The notes under the pieces were generated by a model. It was not told where the DNA came from and ran no database searches. It was given only the letters and a program-made list of their open reading frames with translations. From Demequina globuliformis (GTDB lineage: Bacteria > Actinomycetota > Actinomycetes > Actinomycetales > Demequinaceae), in the NCBI RefSeq assembly GCF_000975155.1, contig NZ_BBRG01000004.1, positions 47,722 to 111,721 of the forward strand: 64,000 bases of DNA. The letters run 5' to 3'. Made by a program: the position numbers and the translations under genes. Shown one piece after another: positions 30,130 to 39,658 of the stretch; the first letter of the stretch is position 1; each line of letters starts with the position of its first letter.

Positions 30130-31355
30130 TCGGTGCTCCTTGGGGCTGGGTGTCCAGTTCCGGGGGCCGATGCTGGAAGCACGTCGTCCTCATCCCTCGC
30201 GTGCCCCTCTGGGGTCAGGCGCTGAAGCGGCTTGGCACTGCGACCGGCGGCACGATAGTACCCCGTGAATCGGCGCCGCCAGGCCGGCGAGAACGTGAAG
30301 AACAACACAATGATGAGCCCACCGCCCACGAGGACAAGTGAGACTTCGAGGGGGAGGAAGACCAGCGACACCGTGCCAAACGACAACAGTCCCGTCCAGA
30401 GGTACAGCACGGACACGGCCCACCTGTGAGAGTGCCCTGCCCGCAGGAGGACGTGATGCAGGTGGTGGGCGTCAGGCATGAAGGGACTTTGTCCCTTGAG
30501 CGTGCGTCGAATGACCGCGAGCGTCATATCGAGGAGTGGGATGGCCACCACCATGAGCGGCAGCACGATTGGGATGAACGCGGGTACGGAGACGCGCTGC
30601 GACACGGCCGACGGGTCGATTTGGCCCGTCACGATAATCGAGGCGCCCGCGATGGTCAGCCCCAGGACCATGGATCCCGAGTCGCCCATGAAGATACGCG
30701 CGGGATGCAGATTGTGCGGGAGGAAGCCAAGGCAGGCGCCAACGAGCACGGCGAGGATGAGGCTAGCCAGCGACGAGTAGTCGCCAGGGGACGCCTCGCG
30801 CGCCAGCACATACGTGTACGTGAAGAAGGCGGCGCCACCGATCGCGATGAGCCCTGCCGCCAACCCGTCGAGTCCGTCGACAAAGTTCACCGCGTTCATG
30901 GCGACCACGACGACGATGACGGTGGCGGCCAGGGACAAGTAGGAGCTGCCAATCGTCAGGCCGGCGATGGGCACCGTGACCAGCTGAACCCCCGACCAGG
31001 CCATGACGAGGGCGGCCAAGATCTGCCCCGCGAGCTTCGCCATCCAGTCCAGGTCCCAGATGTCGTCCGCCATCCCCAGGGCACACACCATGGCCGCGCC
31101 GGCGATCACCCCCCAGGCGCTTCCGCTGGCCTCGAACACTGGCGCCAGGAATGGGATGTTGGCAGCGATGGACACGCCTGCTGCCAGCCCCAAGAAGATC
31201 GCGATGCCGCCCAATCGAGCGGTCGGTTTGCGGTGCACGTCGCGCGAGCGCACGGCCGTCACCGCCCCTACTTTGATCGCGAGGTGCCTCATTGCCGGGG
31301 TCGCGGCGTACGTCACCAGGGCCGCGATCACCAGCAGGGTGAGGTAGACCTTCAC
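30126..31355 (-). CDS. Undecaprenyl-phosphate GlcNAc-1-phosphate transferase (WecA/TagO-type, MraY superfamily)
   Basis: A 409-residue polytopic enzyme moving a HexNAc-1-phosphate from UDP-sugar to undecaprenyl phosphate, the first step of a cell-wall polysaccharide. About eleven hydrophobic segments. Diagnostic motifs are DDIWDLDW, NAVNFVDGLDGLAAG, FMGDSGSM and the C-terminal PDAHHLHHVLLRAGHSHR, which places it with WecA/TagO rather than MraY. The basic C-terminal tail is cytoplasmic. It overlaps genes on both sides by 4 bp, tying wall-polymer and ATP synthase genes into one operon, as in many actinobacteria. Confidence 0.92.
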   Translation of the reverse strand: MKVYLTLLVIAALVTYAATPAMRHLAIKVGAVTAVRSRDVHRKPTARLGGIAIFLGLAAGVSIAANIPFLAPVFEASGSAWGVIAGAAMVCALGMADDIWDLDWMAKLAGQILAALVMAWSGVQLVTVPIAGLTIGSSYLSLAATVIVVVVAMNAVNFVDGLDGLAAGLIAIGGAAFFTYTYVLAREASPGDYSSLASLILAVLVGACLGFLPHNLHPARIFMGDSGSMVLGLTIAGASIIVTGQIDPSAVSQRVSVPAFIPIVLPLMVVAIPLLDMTLAVIRRTLKGQSPFMPDAHHLHHVLLRAGHSHRWAVSVLYLWTGLLSFGTVSLVFLPLEVSLVLVGGGLIIVLFFTFSPAWRRRFTGYYRAAGRSAKPLQRLTPEGHARDEDDVLPASAPGTGHPAPRSTE

Positions 31356-32014
31356 CCGTCGGACTCCTCGGGCTCCTGGGCAAAGGCGTCCGCGCCTGCA
31401 ATCTCGATGAGGCGTTCACGGGGCACTCCCCCGTCACGCACCACACGCAGGCCAGCCGGGTCGGTGGCATCCACGATGGTCGAGGCCAGACCCAGGGGGC
31501 TGTCGCCGCCATCCAGATAGACGGCGACGGAGGCACCCAGCTGCTCGTGAGCGGCCGATGCCGTGGTCGCCGCGGGCTCTCCTGTCCTGTTCGCGCTGGT
31601 GACGGCCAGCGGTCCCGTGCGCTTCAACAGAGCGAGCGCTGCCGGGTGGTCGGGCATGCGCAAAGCGACGGTCCCGTGCGTGTCGCCGAGGTCCCACGCA
31701 AGCGACGGTTGAGCGTGCACGATGACCGTGAGAGCGCCCGGCCACAACGCCTCCATGAGCGCGGTCGCGGCGGCCGGCACGTCCATTCCCAGGCCGGCAA
31801 CCGTGCCAATGTTCGGAATGAGGACCGGCGGCGGCATTTGCCGGCCGCGTCCCTTCGCTGCCAGGACGGCGGCAACCGCGTTCGCGTTGAAGGCATCGGC
31901 GCCCACGCCATACACGGTGTCGGTCGGCAGCACGATCACAGCGCCGCGGCTGACCGCGTCGACCGCGGCGTCGAGGCTAGGGCCCCACGAAGAGGGGTCA
32001 GTGCACGGGTACAT
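31352..32014 (-). CDS. L-threonylcarbamoyladenylate synthase (TsaC/Sua5 family)
   Basis: A 220-residue enzyme making threonylcarbamoyl-AMP from Thr, bicarbonate and ATP for the t6A37 modification of ANN-decoding tRNAs. It has VIVLPTDTVYGVGADAF, the lysine-rich AAKGRGRQMPPPVLI segment, and LAVTSANRTGEPA. It lacks the extra Sua5 C-terminal domain, so it is TsaC length. ATG at 32014 and GTG at 32017 are both possible starts. It is located 16 bp after prmC, and its stop overlaps the next gene start. Confidence 0.92.
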   Translation of the reverse strand: MYPCTDPSSWGPSLDAAVDAVSRGAVIVLPTDTVYGVGADAFNANAVAAVLAAKGRGRQMPPPVLIPNIGTVAGLGMDVPAAATALMEALWPGALTVIVHAQPSLAWDLGDTHGTVALRMPDHPAALALLKRTGPLAVTSANRTGEPAATTASAAHEQLGASVAVYLDGGDSPLGLASTIVDATDPAGLRVVRDGGVPRERLIEIAGADAFAQEPEESDG

Positions 32015-32030
32015 CACGTTGCCCAGTCTG

Positions 32031-32930
32031 TCAGATGCCGTCGCGCGTCACGACGAGGCAACGGTCGCGTCCTGTCAGATCCTGCTCGGTGCGCGGATCA
32101 CGCCAGAACTGCGATCCTGCGGCAAATTCACGCAGGGCCTCGCCCTGCACGTCCGCATGCTCCATCACGAGGGTGCCACCCACGCGCAGTAACCGCGCCG
32201 CCTCGTCCACGATCGCGCGCGGAACGTCAAGGCCGTCCTCACCCAGCCCGTACAGCGCCTCAGGGGGGTCAAAGTCGCGTACCTCTGGATCTCGGGGCAC
32301 GGCATCCGGCGGGATGTACGGCGGGTTCGACACAACGACGTCGGCGCAGCGTTCGAACAGGTGCAGACAGCGGCGGGCGTCTGCCATGAGGATCGTGACG
32401 CGCGACCTGGCATCGGCATTCAGCATCCTGGCGTTGAGGCGCAGGTACACCATTGCAGCCTCGGACGCCTCGACGAGCGTCACCTGTGCGTGCGGGACCT
32501 CCGCTGCGATCGACAAGCCAATGGCCCCTGAACCCGCGCACAGGTCCGTCACCCGCACCATGCCGTCGCGCCCGCGTGGGGACGCCAGCGCCGCATTGAT
32601 TGCGTGCTGCGCGACGCCCTCGGTCTCCGGCCGCGGTACAAAGACACCCGACCCCACCTGAAGCGCGAGATTGCGAAAGTACGCCGTGCCCAGGATGTGC
32701 TGCAGGGGTTCGCGAGACTCGCGGCGCACCACCCGTGCTTCGAGCCGATCGAGATCGAGAGGATTGTCGACGGGCCAGTGGTCGTCGCGAGCCGCCGCCG
32801 TCCGCACGTCGCTGGTCTCCCAGCCGAACGTGTGCGCCATCAGCGCCACGGCATCGGCCTGCGGGGACGGTACCCCGGCATCGGACAACCTCCGCGTAAT
32901 GTCGCGCAACCGCGCGCCAAACGTAGGCAC
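32031..32930 (-). CDS. prmC: Peptide chain release factor N5-glutamine methyltransferase
   Basis: A 299-residue SAM-dependent enzyme that methylates the GGQ glutamine of release factors. The N-terminal helical domain includes EPLQHILGTAYF; the SAM motif is VTDLCAGSGAIGLS, and the catalytic NPPY is at residues 202-205. GTG at 32930 directly abuts the prfA stop, so enzyme and substrate are co-translated. Confidence 0.95.
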   Translation of the reverse strand: MPTFGARLRDITRRLSDAGVPSPQADAVALMAHTFGWETSDVRTAAARDDHWPVDNPLDLDRLEARVVRRESREPLQHILGTAYFRNLALQVGSGVFVPRPETEGVAQHAINAALASPRGRDGMVRVTDLCAGSGAIGLSIAAEVPHAQVTLVEASEAAMVYLRLNARMLNADARSRVTILMADARRCLHLFERCADVVVSNPPYIPPDAVPRDPEVRDFDPPEALYGLGEDGLDVPRAIVDEAARLLRVGGTLVMEHADVQGEALREFAAGSQFWRDPRTEQDLTGRDRCLVVTRDGI

Positions 32931-34016
32931 TCAGTCCTCGTGCGCGGCTAGTCGCGCAGCCTCGTCCGCATCGATCGCGGACTGCACGACGGGCTGCAGG
33001 TCTCCTGCCAGCACGTGGTCCAGGTTGTAGGCCTTGTACCCCGTGCGGTGGTCCGCGATGCGGTTCTCGGGGAAGTTGTAGGTGCGGATGCGCTCGGAAC
33101 GGTCCACGGTGCGCACCTGCGACTTGCGCATGTCCTGCGCCTCTGCCTCCGCGGCCTCCTTTTGGGCCGCGAGCAAGCGGGCTCGCAAAATACGCATGGC
33201 CGACTCCTTGTTCTGGAGCTGGCTCTTCTCGTTCTGGCAACTCACCACGATTCCCGTGGGGATGTGGGTGAGGCGCACGGCCGAGTCAGTCGTGTTGACG
33301 GACTGGCCGCCAGGACCAGACGAGCGGTACACGTCGACGCGTACCTCGTTCATGTCGAGTTCCGCGTCTTCGACTTCCTCCGCCTCTGGGTAGACCAGGA
33401 CGCCCGCAGCGGACGTGTGAATGCGTCCCTGCGACTCGGTGGCGGGCACGCGCTGCACGCGGTGCACTCCGCCCTCGTACTTCAAGTGCGCCCAGACGCC
33501 GTCTTCCGGCTCCGGGTTGCCCTTGTACTTCACGGCGACAGAGATGTCCTTGTAGCCGCCCATGTCAGTCTCGGTGGCCTCGAGGATCTCTGCCTTCCAG
33601 CCCTTGGACTCCGCGTACTTGAGGTACATCTTGAGGAGGTCGCCGGCAAACAACGCAGACTCCTCGCCGCCCTCGCCGGACTTAATCTCCAAGATCACGT
33701 CGCGAGAGTCGTCGGGGTCACGGGGAATCAAGATTCGGCGCAGTGTCTCGGTCGCCTCCTGGGCGGCCTCTTCTAGCGCCGGGACCTCAGCGGCGAAGTC
33801 AGGATCTGCCTCAGCCATCTCCTGGGCCGCCTCGAGGTCGTCGTGGGCAGCGGCCCACTCACGATGCGCGGCGACGACGCGACCGAGCTCCGCGAACCGA
33901 CGGCCCAGCGTGCGCGAACGCGTGGCATCCGCGTGCACGGCAGGGTCAGCGAGCTGACGCTCAATGTCGGAATACTCCTCCAGCAATGGCTGGACGGCTG
34001 CGAAGGCTTCGGCCAC
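32931..34016 (-). CDS. prfA: Peptide chain release factor 1
   Basis: A 361-residue RF1 that reads UAA/UAG stop codons. The codon-recognition tripeptide PAT is at residues 191-193 and the peptidyl-hydrolysis GGQ at 236-238 in [11 protein letters not shown]. Length and order are standard. GTG at 34016 lies 24 bp after rpmE with only a weak ribosome-binding site. Confidence 0.97.
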   Translation of the reverse strand: MAEAFAAVQPLLEEYSDIERQLADPAVHADATRSRTLGRRFAELGRVVAAHREWAAAHDDLEAAQEMAEADPDFAAEVPALEEAAQEATETLRRILIPRDPDDSRDVILEIKSGEGGEESALFAGDLLKMYLKYAESKGWKAEILEATETDMGGYKDISVAVKYKGNPEPEDGVWAHLKYEGGVHRVQRVPATESQGRIHTSAAGVLVYPEAEEVEDAELDMNEVRVDVYRSSGPGGQSVNTTDSAVRLTHIPTGIVVSCQNEKSQLQNKESAMRILRARLLAAQKEAAEAEAQDMRKSQVRTVDRSERIRTYNFPENRIADHRTGYKAYNLDHVLAGDLQPVVQSAIDADEAARLAAHED

Positions 34017-34040
34017 GTCGTCGTACGTGTGTTTCCGGCG

Positions 34041-34250
34041 TTACTTCTTGTTGCCGTAGCGCTTCTCGAAGCGCGCGACGCGACCACCGGTGTCCATGAT
34101 CTTCTGCTTGCCGGTGTAGAACGGGTGGCAAGCGGAGCAGACCTCAACGTGGATGGTGCCGTCCTTGACGGTCGAGTTGGTCTCGAACGTGTTGCCGCAG
34201 GTGCACGTGACAGTGGTGGCCACGTACTCGGGGTGGATGTCCTTCTTCAT
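34041..34250 (-). CDS. rpmE: 50S ribosomal protein L31, zinc-binding form
   Basis: A 69-residue L31. The zinc ligands Cys16, Cys18, Cys38 and Cys41 are all present (the C+ form), so under zinc starvation it could be replaced by a C- paralogue; none is in the window. ATG at 34250 follows GGGAG. Confidence 0.97.
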   Translation of the reverse strand: MKKDIHPEYVATTVTCTCGNTFETNSTVKDGTIHVEVCSACHPFYTGKQKIMDTGGRVARFEKRYGNKK

Positions 34251-34600
34251 GATCTCCCTTAGAGGTGCCTCCGGGTCCTCGCACGGATTTCGTGGTCGGT
34301 GAACCGGACGGCCAGCCCTCTATTGTGCCACGTACGGCGCCCGCCTGCTACTCCCCTCATGCCAACCGCGCACCCGTCTTTACGCACGCTGTCCCCACGG
34401 CATCGGCCCGCTCCCGCGCCTCCCTTAGTCTCGCTGCCACCTCCACGCGCTTCTCCGCGAGCGCGCTGGCAGGCGTTGAGTGCCGAAAGGCCGCTGACCT
34501 CGGCACTGAGTGACTGTCAGCGCGCTGAATCGCTCCGGGCCGGGACGATGCGGGGGCCGGGCGGGGCGGCGAGGGCGCCACGTTGCGGGCGTGAGACAAA
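34251..34600. other. Gene-free spacer between rpmE and the rho terminator
   Basis: About 350 bases without a credible gene. It should contain the rpmE promoter on the minus strand. It carries one copy of GGCATCGGCC (34399-34408). An 80-residue minus-strand reading here is Ala/Arg/Pro-rich and unlike real neighbours. Confidence 0.5.
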
Positions 34601-34646
34601 CGCCAAGGCCCCGGGCCAACCTTGCGGTCAGTCCGGGGCCTTGGCG
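34601..34646 (-). terminator. Terminator hairpin of rho
   Basis: Perfect 14-bp GC-rich arms at 34601-34614 and 34633-34646 with an 18-nt loop, starting 10 bp beyond the rho stop; TTTGTCT follows on the minus strand. It should separate rho from the rpmE-atp transcript. Confidence 0.8.
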
Positions 34647-34656
34647 GTGCGAAGTA

Positions 34657-36564
34657 CTACTTCGACAAAGCGTCGTCCCCACCCGGGGTGGTCTTGGCCA
34701 CCTGCATGAGGAACTCGGCGTTGGTCTTATTCTCCTTGAGCTTGCCCAGCAGCAGCTCGGTCGCGGCGACAGGCTCCAGCGCGGACAGCACACGGCGAAG
34801 CTTCCACATGACCTTGAGTTCTTCGGAGGTCACGAGAATCTCCTCGCGGCGGGTGCCGGACGAGTTGACGTCCACCGCCGGGAAGATGCGGCGGTCGGCA
34901 AGCTGGCGCGACAGGCGCAACTCCATGTTGCCGGTGCCCTTGAACTCCTCGAAGATGACCTCGTCCATCTTGGAGCCTGTGTCGACCAGCGCGGTGGCGA
35001 GGATCGTCAGCGAACCGCCGTTTTCGATGTTGCGCGCAGCACCGAAGAACTTCTTGGGCGGGTACAGCGCGGCCGAGTCAACACCACCGGAGAGGATGCG
35101 GCCAGAGGCCGGGGCGGCGAGGTTGTACGCGCGGCCCAGGCGGGTAATGCCATCGAGCAGCACGACCACGTCCTGGCCGAGTTCCACAAGGCGCTTCGCA
35201 CGCTCGATGGCGAGTTCCGCCACCTGCGTGTGGTCGCCTGCGGGGCGGTCGAAGGTCGAGGCAATGACCTCACCCTTCACCGAACGCTGGAAGTCGGTGA
35301 CCTCCTCGGGGCGCTCGTCGACCAGCACCACCATGAGGTGGACCTCGGGGTTGTTCGCGCTGATCGCGTTGGCGATGGACTGCATCACCAAGGTCTTACC
35401 GGCCTTGGGCGGCGACACGATGAGTCCGCGCTGTCCCTTACCGATCGGAGCGACAATGTCGATCACACGGTTGGTGAGGTTCCGGGACTCAGTCTCGAGG
35501 TGCAGACGCTCCTGCGGGTACAGCGGGGTGAGGTCGCCGAACTCCTTGCGCTGGCGCGCCTCCTCCGGCGAGACGCCGTTGACCGTGTCGACGCGGGCGA
35601 GCGCGTTGAACTTCTGACGCTGGCCACGCTCGCCCGGGCGGGGCGGGCGCACGGCGCCGGTGACGGCGTCACCCTTGCGCAGGCCGTACTTGCGAATCTG
35701 GTTCATCGAAACGTACACGTCTGACTTGCCAGCGAGGTAGCCCGTGGTGCGAATGAAGGCGTAGTTGTCGAGGACGTCGACGATGCCGCCGACGGGGCTG
35801 AGCTCCTCGTCCTCGCGCACCTCGTCCTCGTCCTGACGGCCGCCCTGGTTGTTGTCGTTGCCACGCTCGTCGCGGCCGCGACCACGCCCGCGACCACGGC
35901 CACGGCGGCGGCGTCCGCCGCGCTCGTCGTCGTCGTCTTGACGGTTGTTGCCACCGCGGTCGTTGTTGTTGCGGTCGTTATTGCCGGTGCGCTCGTTGTT
36001 GTTGCGCTCGCCGCGGTCGTTGTTATTGCGGTCGTTGCTGTTGCGACCGCCCTTGTCCTGACCGCCCTGGTTGTCGGCGTTCTTGCCCGCATCCTTGCCG
36101 GGCTCGTTGCCGGTGCTGGCAAGCTGGACCGCCTCGGCCGCGCGGCGTGCGCGGTCCGAACGGTCCTCGCCCTGACCAGCGCCAGACTGCGAGTTACCCG
36201 ACTGTGCCTGGGCGTCGTCCTTGCCGTTGTCAGCGGTTGGCTGAGCACCGCCGGACTTCTTCACGGGGCCGCCCTCGCTCTTGGCGCGGGTGTTGCGGCG
36301 AGCAGGCTTGTCCGCCTTCGCCTCAGAAGCGTCGCCGCCCTGCTTGGAGGCGTCGCCGCCCTGGTTGGCCTCGGGGGCCGTGGTGGCAGGAGCTGCCTTC
36401 GCAGGCACCACACCACCGTTCTGAATCGCTTGAATAAGGTCGCCCTTGCGCAACTTCTTCACACCCGAGACGCCCAATTCGGACGCTAGAGCCTGGAGTT
36501 GCGGCAGTTTCATGGCGCTGAGAGCCGCGCTGTTATCCGCTGCGGCCGCTGTCGTGTCGGTCAC
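34657..36564 (-). CDS. rho: Transcription termination factor Rho with large disordered insert
   Basis: A 635-residue hexameric RNA helicase. The N-terminal Rho_N domain is at about residues 12-48. A low-complexity insert of about 200 residues (52-255) becomes Asn/Asp/Arg/Gly-rich from 170 on, ending with RG repeats at 215-232. The RNA-binding OB fold follows (GGIVDVLDNYAFIRTTGYL, 259-328), then the ATPase core with SPPKAGKT at 384-391 and VVVLLDGITRLGRAYN. GTG at 36564 follows AGGGAAGG and gives the family N-terminus. Large inserts occur in actinobacterial Rho and strengthen RNA binding. Confidence 0.97.
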   Translation of the reverse strand: MTDTTAAAADNSAALSAMKLPQLQALASELGVSGVKKLRKGDLIQAIQNGGVVPAKAAPATTAPEANQGGDASKQGGDASEAKADKPARRNTRAKSEGGPVKKSGGAQPTADNGKDDAQAQSGNSQSGAGQGEDRSDRARRAAEAVQLASTGNEPGKDAGKNADNQGGQDKGGRNSNDRNNNDRGERNNNERTGNNDRNNNDRGGNNRQDDDDERGGRRRRGRGRGRGRGRDERGNDNNQGGRQDEDEVREDEELSPVGGIVDVLDNYAFIRTTGYLAGKSDVYVSMNQIRKYGLRKGDAVTGAVRPPRPGERGQRQKFNALARVDTVNGVSPEEARQRKEFGDLTPLYPQERLHLETESRNLTNRVIDIVAPIGKGQRGLIVSPPKAGKTLVMQSIANAISANNPEVHLMVVLVDERPEEVTDFQRSVKGEVIASTFDRPAGDHTQVAELAIERAKRLVELGQDVVVLLDGITRLGRAYNLAAPASGRILSGGVDSAALYPPKKFFGAARNIENGGSLTILATALVDTGSKMDEVIFEEFKGTGNMELRLSRQLADRRIFPAVDVNSSGTRREEILVTSEELKVMWKLRRVLSALEPVAATELLLGKLKENKTNAEFLMQVAKTTPGGDDALSK

Positions 36565-36846
36565 GCTGATCCTTCCCTCGCACGAGCCAGGGTGGCTCTT
36601 GATCGAGTGCGAGAATCCCTTGATTAGGCGCCGGGGTGTGCGCGTACGCCATCGTCCGCAAACGCCTGAGTGCCGAGGGATCGCTGTCCGCCGGGGCCCT
36701 GATGCCGACCGGGGGAAGCAAGTCCACGATACCACCGCACGAGGACGACGCCCAACACTCGGCCCCCGCGTGTGAAACCGGGCACGAATGCGCCGTCAAC
36801 CGGCCCTGCCGCGAGGTGGGCGGCGACGTGTCGGGGCACCGTTCGG
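36565..36846 (-). promoter_or_regulatory. Presumed rho promoter/leader
   Basis: 282 bases between the MFS stop and the rho start with no gene. A long leader is expected because Rho genes are often autoregulated, but no specific structure was identified. Confidence 0.35.
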
Positions 36847-38526
36847 TTAACGGTCGGCGGGGTCGGGCGAGGCGCCGTCACCGGGCAGCGACGGCTCCCG
36901 CCGGGAGCGCGCCGCTTTCTCAGCTGGCTCCCCCGATTCGGTGTGCGGCCCAGCGGGAGCGGGCGGCGATGGCGTCGCCGCTTCGTCAACTCCAGGGAGT
37001 CGCTTGGGCAGCAGCCAGTGGACGAGGACCAGGGCAACGATGGGGACAGCAAGCATCACGAGGCTCGTCAGCTGGAGGGCTTGGGCGAAGGGCTCCCGGA
37101 TGGCCTCCGTGACGGCTGCGGCCTGCTCCGGGTCAAGCACCGTCGCGCCGCCCGCAGAAGGCGAGGTCGACGTGCCCTGAGAGGCCTCCATGGCCCGGCG
37201 CACGTCTTCCGAGGTATAGCCGGCAGCTTCGAGGTCGTCCGAGGCAAGCCCTCGCAAAAACAGCGTGCCGACGAGGGTGAACACCACTGGGCCAAGTGAG
37301 TAGAAGGTCTGGCCGAGCCCGGACTTCACACCCGCGATTGAACCTCCGAGCTCGCGGGGGGCAAAGCTCATCATGAGGTTTGCCTCGGGAGTCTGCGACA
37401 GCGCATTGCCCACCGACAGCGCGGCGAACGCGAGAATGACCAGCCACATGGGTGACCCTGCGGCCAGCGAGGCAAAGATCAACGCGGTGGCGGCCAACAC
37501 CGACAGCCCGATCATCATGGTCTTGCGGTTGCCGCGCACCACGATGGAGCGCCCGGCCCAGTTGGCGGCGAAGGCCTGCAAAATAGCCGCGGGGATAAAG
37601 AGCAGCCCCACAATGGCCGCCGAGCGCCCCTCCACGACGACGAGGTAGTACGACACCAGCAGGGTGAACCCGCCGTTGAAAAAGTTGAACACGGCGCCGC
37701 CCACGACACCCGCGTTGAACGGCTTGCGCTGAAAGAGCCGCAAGTCCAGCGCGGGCTGCTCCACCCGCTTTTCGACCATGATGAACGCCACCATGCCCGC
37801 GACGCCGATTCCCAATGGCACCAGCGACGCGGCGTTAATGCCGTCTTGAAGCTTCGAAATCCCGTAGACGATCCCCACGAGCGTCACGGCCGCGAGCGCG
37901 ATGCCAGGGACATCGAACTTGCGGCCAGCGGCCTTGGGGATGGTGTCAAAGTACCGCCACGCGATGAGCGCAGTCACGAGGCCAAAGAGCGCGAAGACCA
38001 AGAACCCGGCGCGCCAGTGCAGCCACGTTGACACGAGCCCGGCGATTGCGGGCATGGGCGCGCACGCGGCGAAGGACACCGCGAGGTACATCCCGATCGC
38101 ACGGGGACGCTGCTCAGGGGGGAACGACGAGTTCACGATGGTGAGGGACAGCCCGAGCAAGAACGCGAACCCAATGCCGACGACGGTGCGCGCCACCATC
38201 AAGAACACAAAGTCCGGCGCGAGCGCCACGAGCACCTCGCCCGCCGCGGTGATGAGCGCACCGACGATGAACATCTTCTTCTTGCCAAGGATGTCGCCCA
38301 GGACCCCTGCGCCCAGAATGGTCGCGGCCAGCATGAGCGTGGCGAGCGAGGCAATGAACGCCGTCTGGGATCCGCTGAGCGAAAGGTCTGCCCGGATGTC
38401 AGCGATGTTGGCGGAGAAGATCGCCGGGTCCGCGCCCGTGATGGCGAAGCCCACGCCGCACCCAATCAGCAGGAGCCACTGCTTGGTCGTGAACTTGTGA
38501 GATACCGCCGCAGGTGCTTGAGCCAC
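36847..38526 (-). CDS. MFS drug/proton antiporter (DHA2-type)
   Basis: A 559-residue polytopic exporter of the major facilitator superfamily. About 12-14 hydrophobic segments start at residue 15. The loop GDILGKKKMFIVGALI matches the conserved loop-2/3 motif, and LVARTVVGIGFAFLLGLSL is motif-C-like. Length and layout fit DHA2 (QacA/EmrB) transporters. The cytoplasmic C-terminal tail is Pro/Glu/Arg-rich. GTG at 38526 was chosen because GGAGGAAC precedes it and it begins shortly before the first TM. It is a stand-alone gene; the substrate is unknown. Confidence 0.88.
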   Translation of the reverse strand: MAQAPAAVSHKFTTKQWLLLIGCGVGFAITGADPAIFSANIADIRADLSLSGSQTAFIASLATLMLAATILGAGVLGDILGKKKMFIVGALITAAGEVLVALAPDFVFLMVARTVVGIGFAFLLGLSLTIVNSSFPPEQRPRAIGMYLAVSFAACAPMPAIAGLVSTWLHWRAGFLVFALFGLVTALIAWRYFDTIPKAAGRKFDVPGIALAAVTLVGIVYGISKLQDGINAASLVPLGIGVAGMVAFIMVEKRVEQPALDLRLFQRKPFNAGVVGGAVFNFFNGGFTLLVSYYLVVVEGRSAAIVGLLFIPAAILQAFAANWAGRSIVVRGNRKTMMIGLSVLAATALIFASLAAGSPMWLVILAFAALSVGNALSQTPEANLMMSFAPRELGGSIAGVKSGLGQTFYSLGPVVFTLVGTLFLRGLASDDLEAAGYTSEDVRRAMEASQGTSTSPSAGGATVLDPEQAAAVTEAIREPFAQALQLTSLVMLAVPIVALVLVHWLLPKRLPGVDEAATPSPPAPAGPHTESGEPAEKAARSRREPSLPGDGASPDPADR

Positions 38527-38787
38527 GCCCGTTCCTCCGTCTGCGCTCGCGGATCGGCCACGGGCGGCGACGTTGCGCACCCCCACCCGATTCGGTGGTA
38601 CCCGGACCACAGGTCTGGGCATTGTCGCCAGACTAGCGCGCATAACCGACGCGGTGCGCGGCAGCGAGTGCGGGGCCGGCGGGTCCAGTGCCGTCGGCAG
38701 CGCTTGCCGGTGTCCGACCCTGGCAATAACCTGCCAAGTGACGGGGTCGCATACGACTCCGCATCCACCGACGAGAGGATCTGGCCC

Positions 38788-39231
38788 ATGACCTTGGGAC
38801 CCATCGAGATCGTGGTGATCGGTTTTGAATCCGGCAAGTTCAATGGGGCGATCGTGTCCGAACTGAACTCGCTGGTGGAAGCCGGCACCATTTCCGTCAT
38901 TGACGGTGTGTTTGTCCGTCGAGACAGCGAGGACGACCTCACCTATCTGGAACTCGACCAGCTCAATGACGATGAGGAAGCATCCAAGCTCGCCGACGTG
39001 TTGGACCGAGTCGATGGACTGGTGTCAGAGGAGGACGTCGAGGAACTCGCGTCAGAGCTACCGGTAGGTGGCGCCGCCGCCATGCTGGTCTTCGAACACA
39101 CCTGGATCAAGCCCTTGCGTGACGCCATCACCACGGCCGGCGGTGAACTCGTGGACACCATCCGCGTGCCCGGCCCGGTAGTGCAAGAAGTCCTCGACGA
39201 GATCGAGGCGCTCGAAAGCGAGGAGAACTGA
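38788..39231 (+). CDS. DUF6325-type conserved protein
   Basis: A 147-residue acidic soluble protein of unknown function. The beginning GPIEIVVIGFESGKFNGAIVSELNSLVEAGTISVIDGVFV is the hallmark of this actinobacterial family, which usually pairs with a small SHOCT-domain protein, as here (next gene 1 bp away). ATG at 38788 follows AGAGGA. A stress-related envelope role is sometimes suggested by such pairs; nothing in the sequence proves it. Confidence 0.8.
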   Translation: MTLGPIEIVVIGFESGKFNGAIVSELNSLVEAGTISVIDGVFVRRDSEDDLTYLELDQLNDDEEASKLADVLDRVDGLVSEEDVEELASELPVGGAAAMLVFEHTWIKPLRDAITTAGGELVDTIRVPGPVVQEVLDEIEALESEEN

Positions 39232-39232
39232 C

Positions 39233-39586
39233 ATGGTCCGTCGAGTAGGACGCCCCGGATTGCTGGGCACGATGGCACGCACCGCCGTGATCTCCGGCAC
39301 CGCGACAGCGGTGTCTGGCAACGTGGCACGTCGCCAGGCAGGACGTGCGCAATCGCGCCAGCAGGCGCAGTATGACGAGCAGCAGCGTCAGGCCCAGGTG
39401 CAGGCGCACGAGGCACAGCTAGCGCAGATGCAGGCGCAGCAGGCGGCGCCTGCCGTCCAAGCCGCGCCGGCCGCATCTGGAGGCGATGACCTCATGGCAC
39501 AACTGAGCAAGCTCGCGGACATGAAGGCCGCCGGAGTGCTCTCTGACGCCGAGTTCGCCGCGGCCAAGGCCAAGTTGCTCGGTTGA
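39233..39586 (+). CDS. SHOCT-domain small protein
   Basis: A 117-residue protein. Its N-terminal basic/hydrophobic stretch (GLLGTMARTAVISGTATAV) is followed by a Gln/Ala-rich linker (residues 40-80) and a C-terminal SHOCT motif (LMAQLSKLADMKAAGVLSDAEFAAAKAKLLG), a short oligomerisation domain. It starts one base after the DUF6325 gene, so the pair is an operon. A strong hairpin follows. Confidence 0.85.
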   Translation: MVRRVGRPGLLGTMARTAVISGTATAVSGNVARRQAGRAQSRQQAQYDEQQRQAQVQAHEAQLAQMQAQQAAPAVQAAPAASGGDDLMAQLSKLADMKAAGVLSDAEFAAAKAKLLG

Positions 39587-39590
39587 GCCA

Positions 39591-39633
39591 GGTGAGGGCC
39601 GATGCCCCGCTGAGCCGGGCATCGGCCCTCACC
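39591..39633 (+). terminator. 17-bp perfect hairpin terminator built from GGCCGATGCC
   Basis: Arms at 39591-39607 and 39617-39633 are exact reverse complements with a 9-nt loop, starting 5 bp after the SHOCT gene stop. Each arm contains the over-represented word. Confidence 0.8.
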
Positions 39634-39646
39634 TCCCGCCTGACCT

Positions 39647-39652
39647 TAGGCT
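39647..39652 (+). promoter_or_regulatory. Leaderless -10 for TRIC gene
   Basis: TAGGCT ends 6 nt before the ATG at 39659; there is no Shine-Dalgarno. Confidence 0.5.
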
Positions 39653-39658
39653 GAGCAC

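Noticed and set aside
34357..34599. Possible 80-codon gene between rpmE and rho
   Set aside because: Composition is Ala/Arg/Pro/Ser-rich with no motif, it stops next to the rho terminator, and there is no convincing ribosome-binding site.
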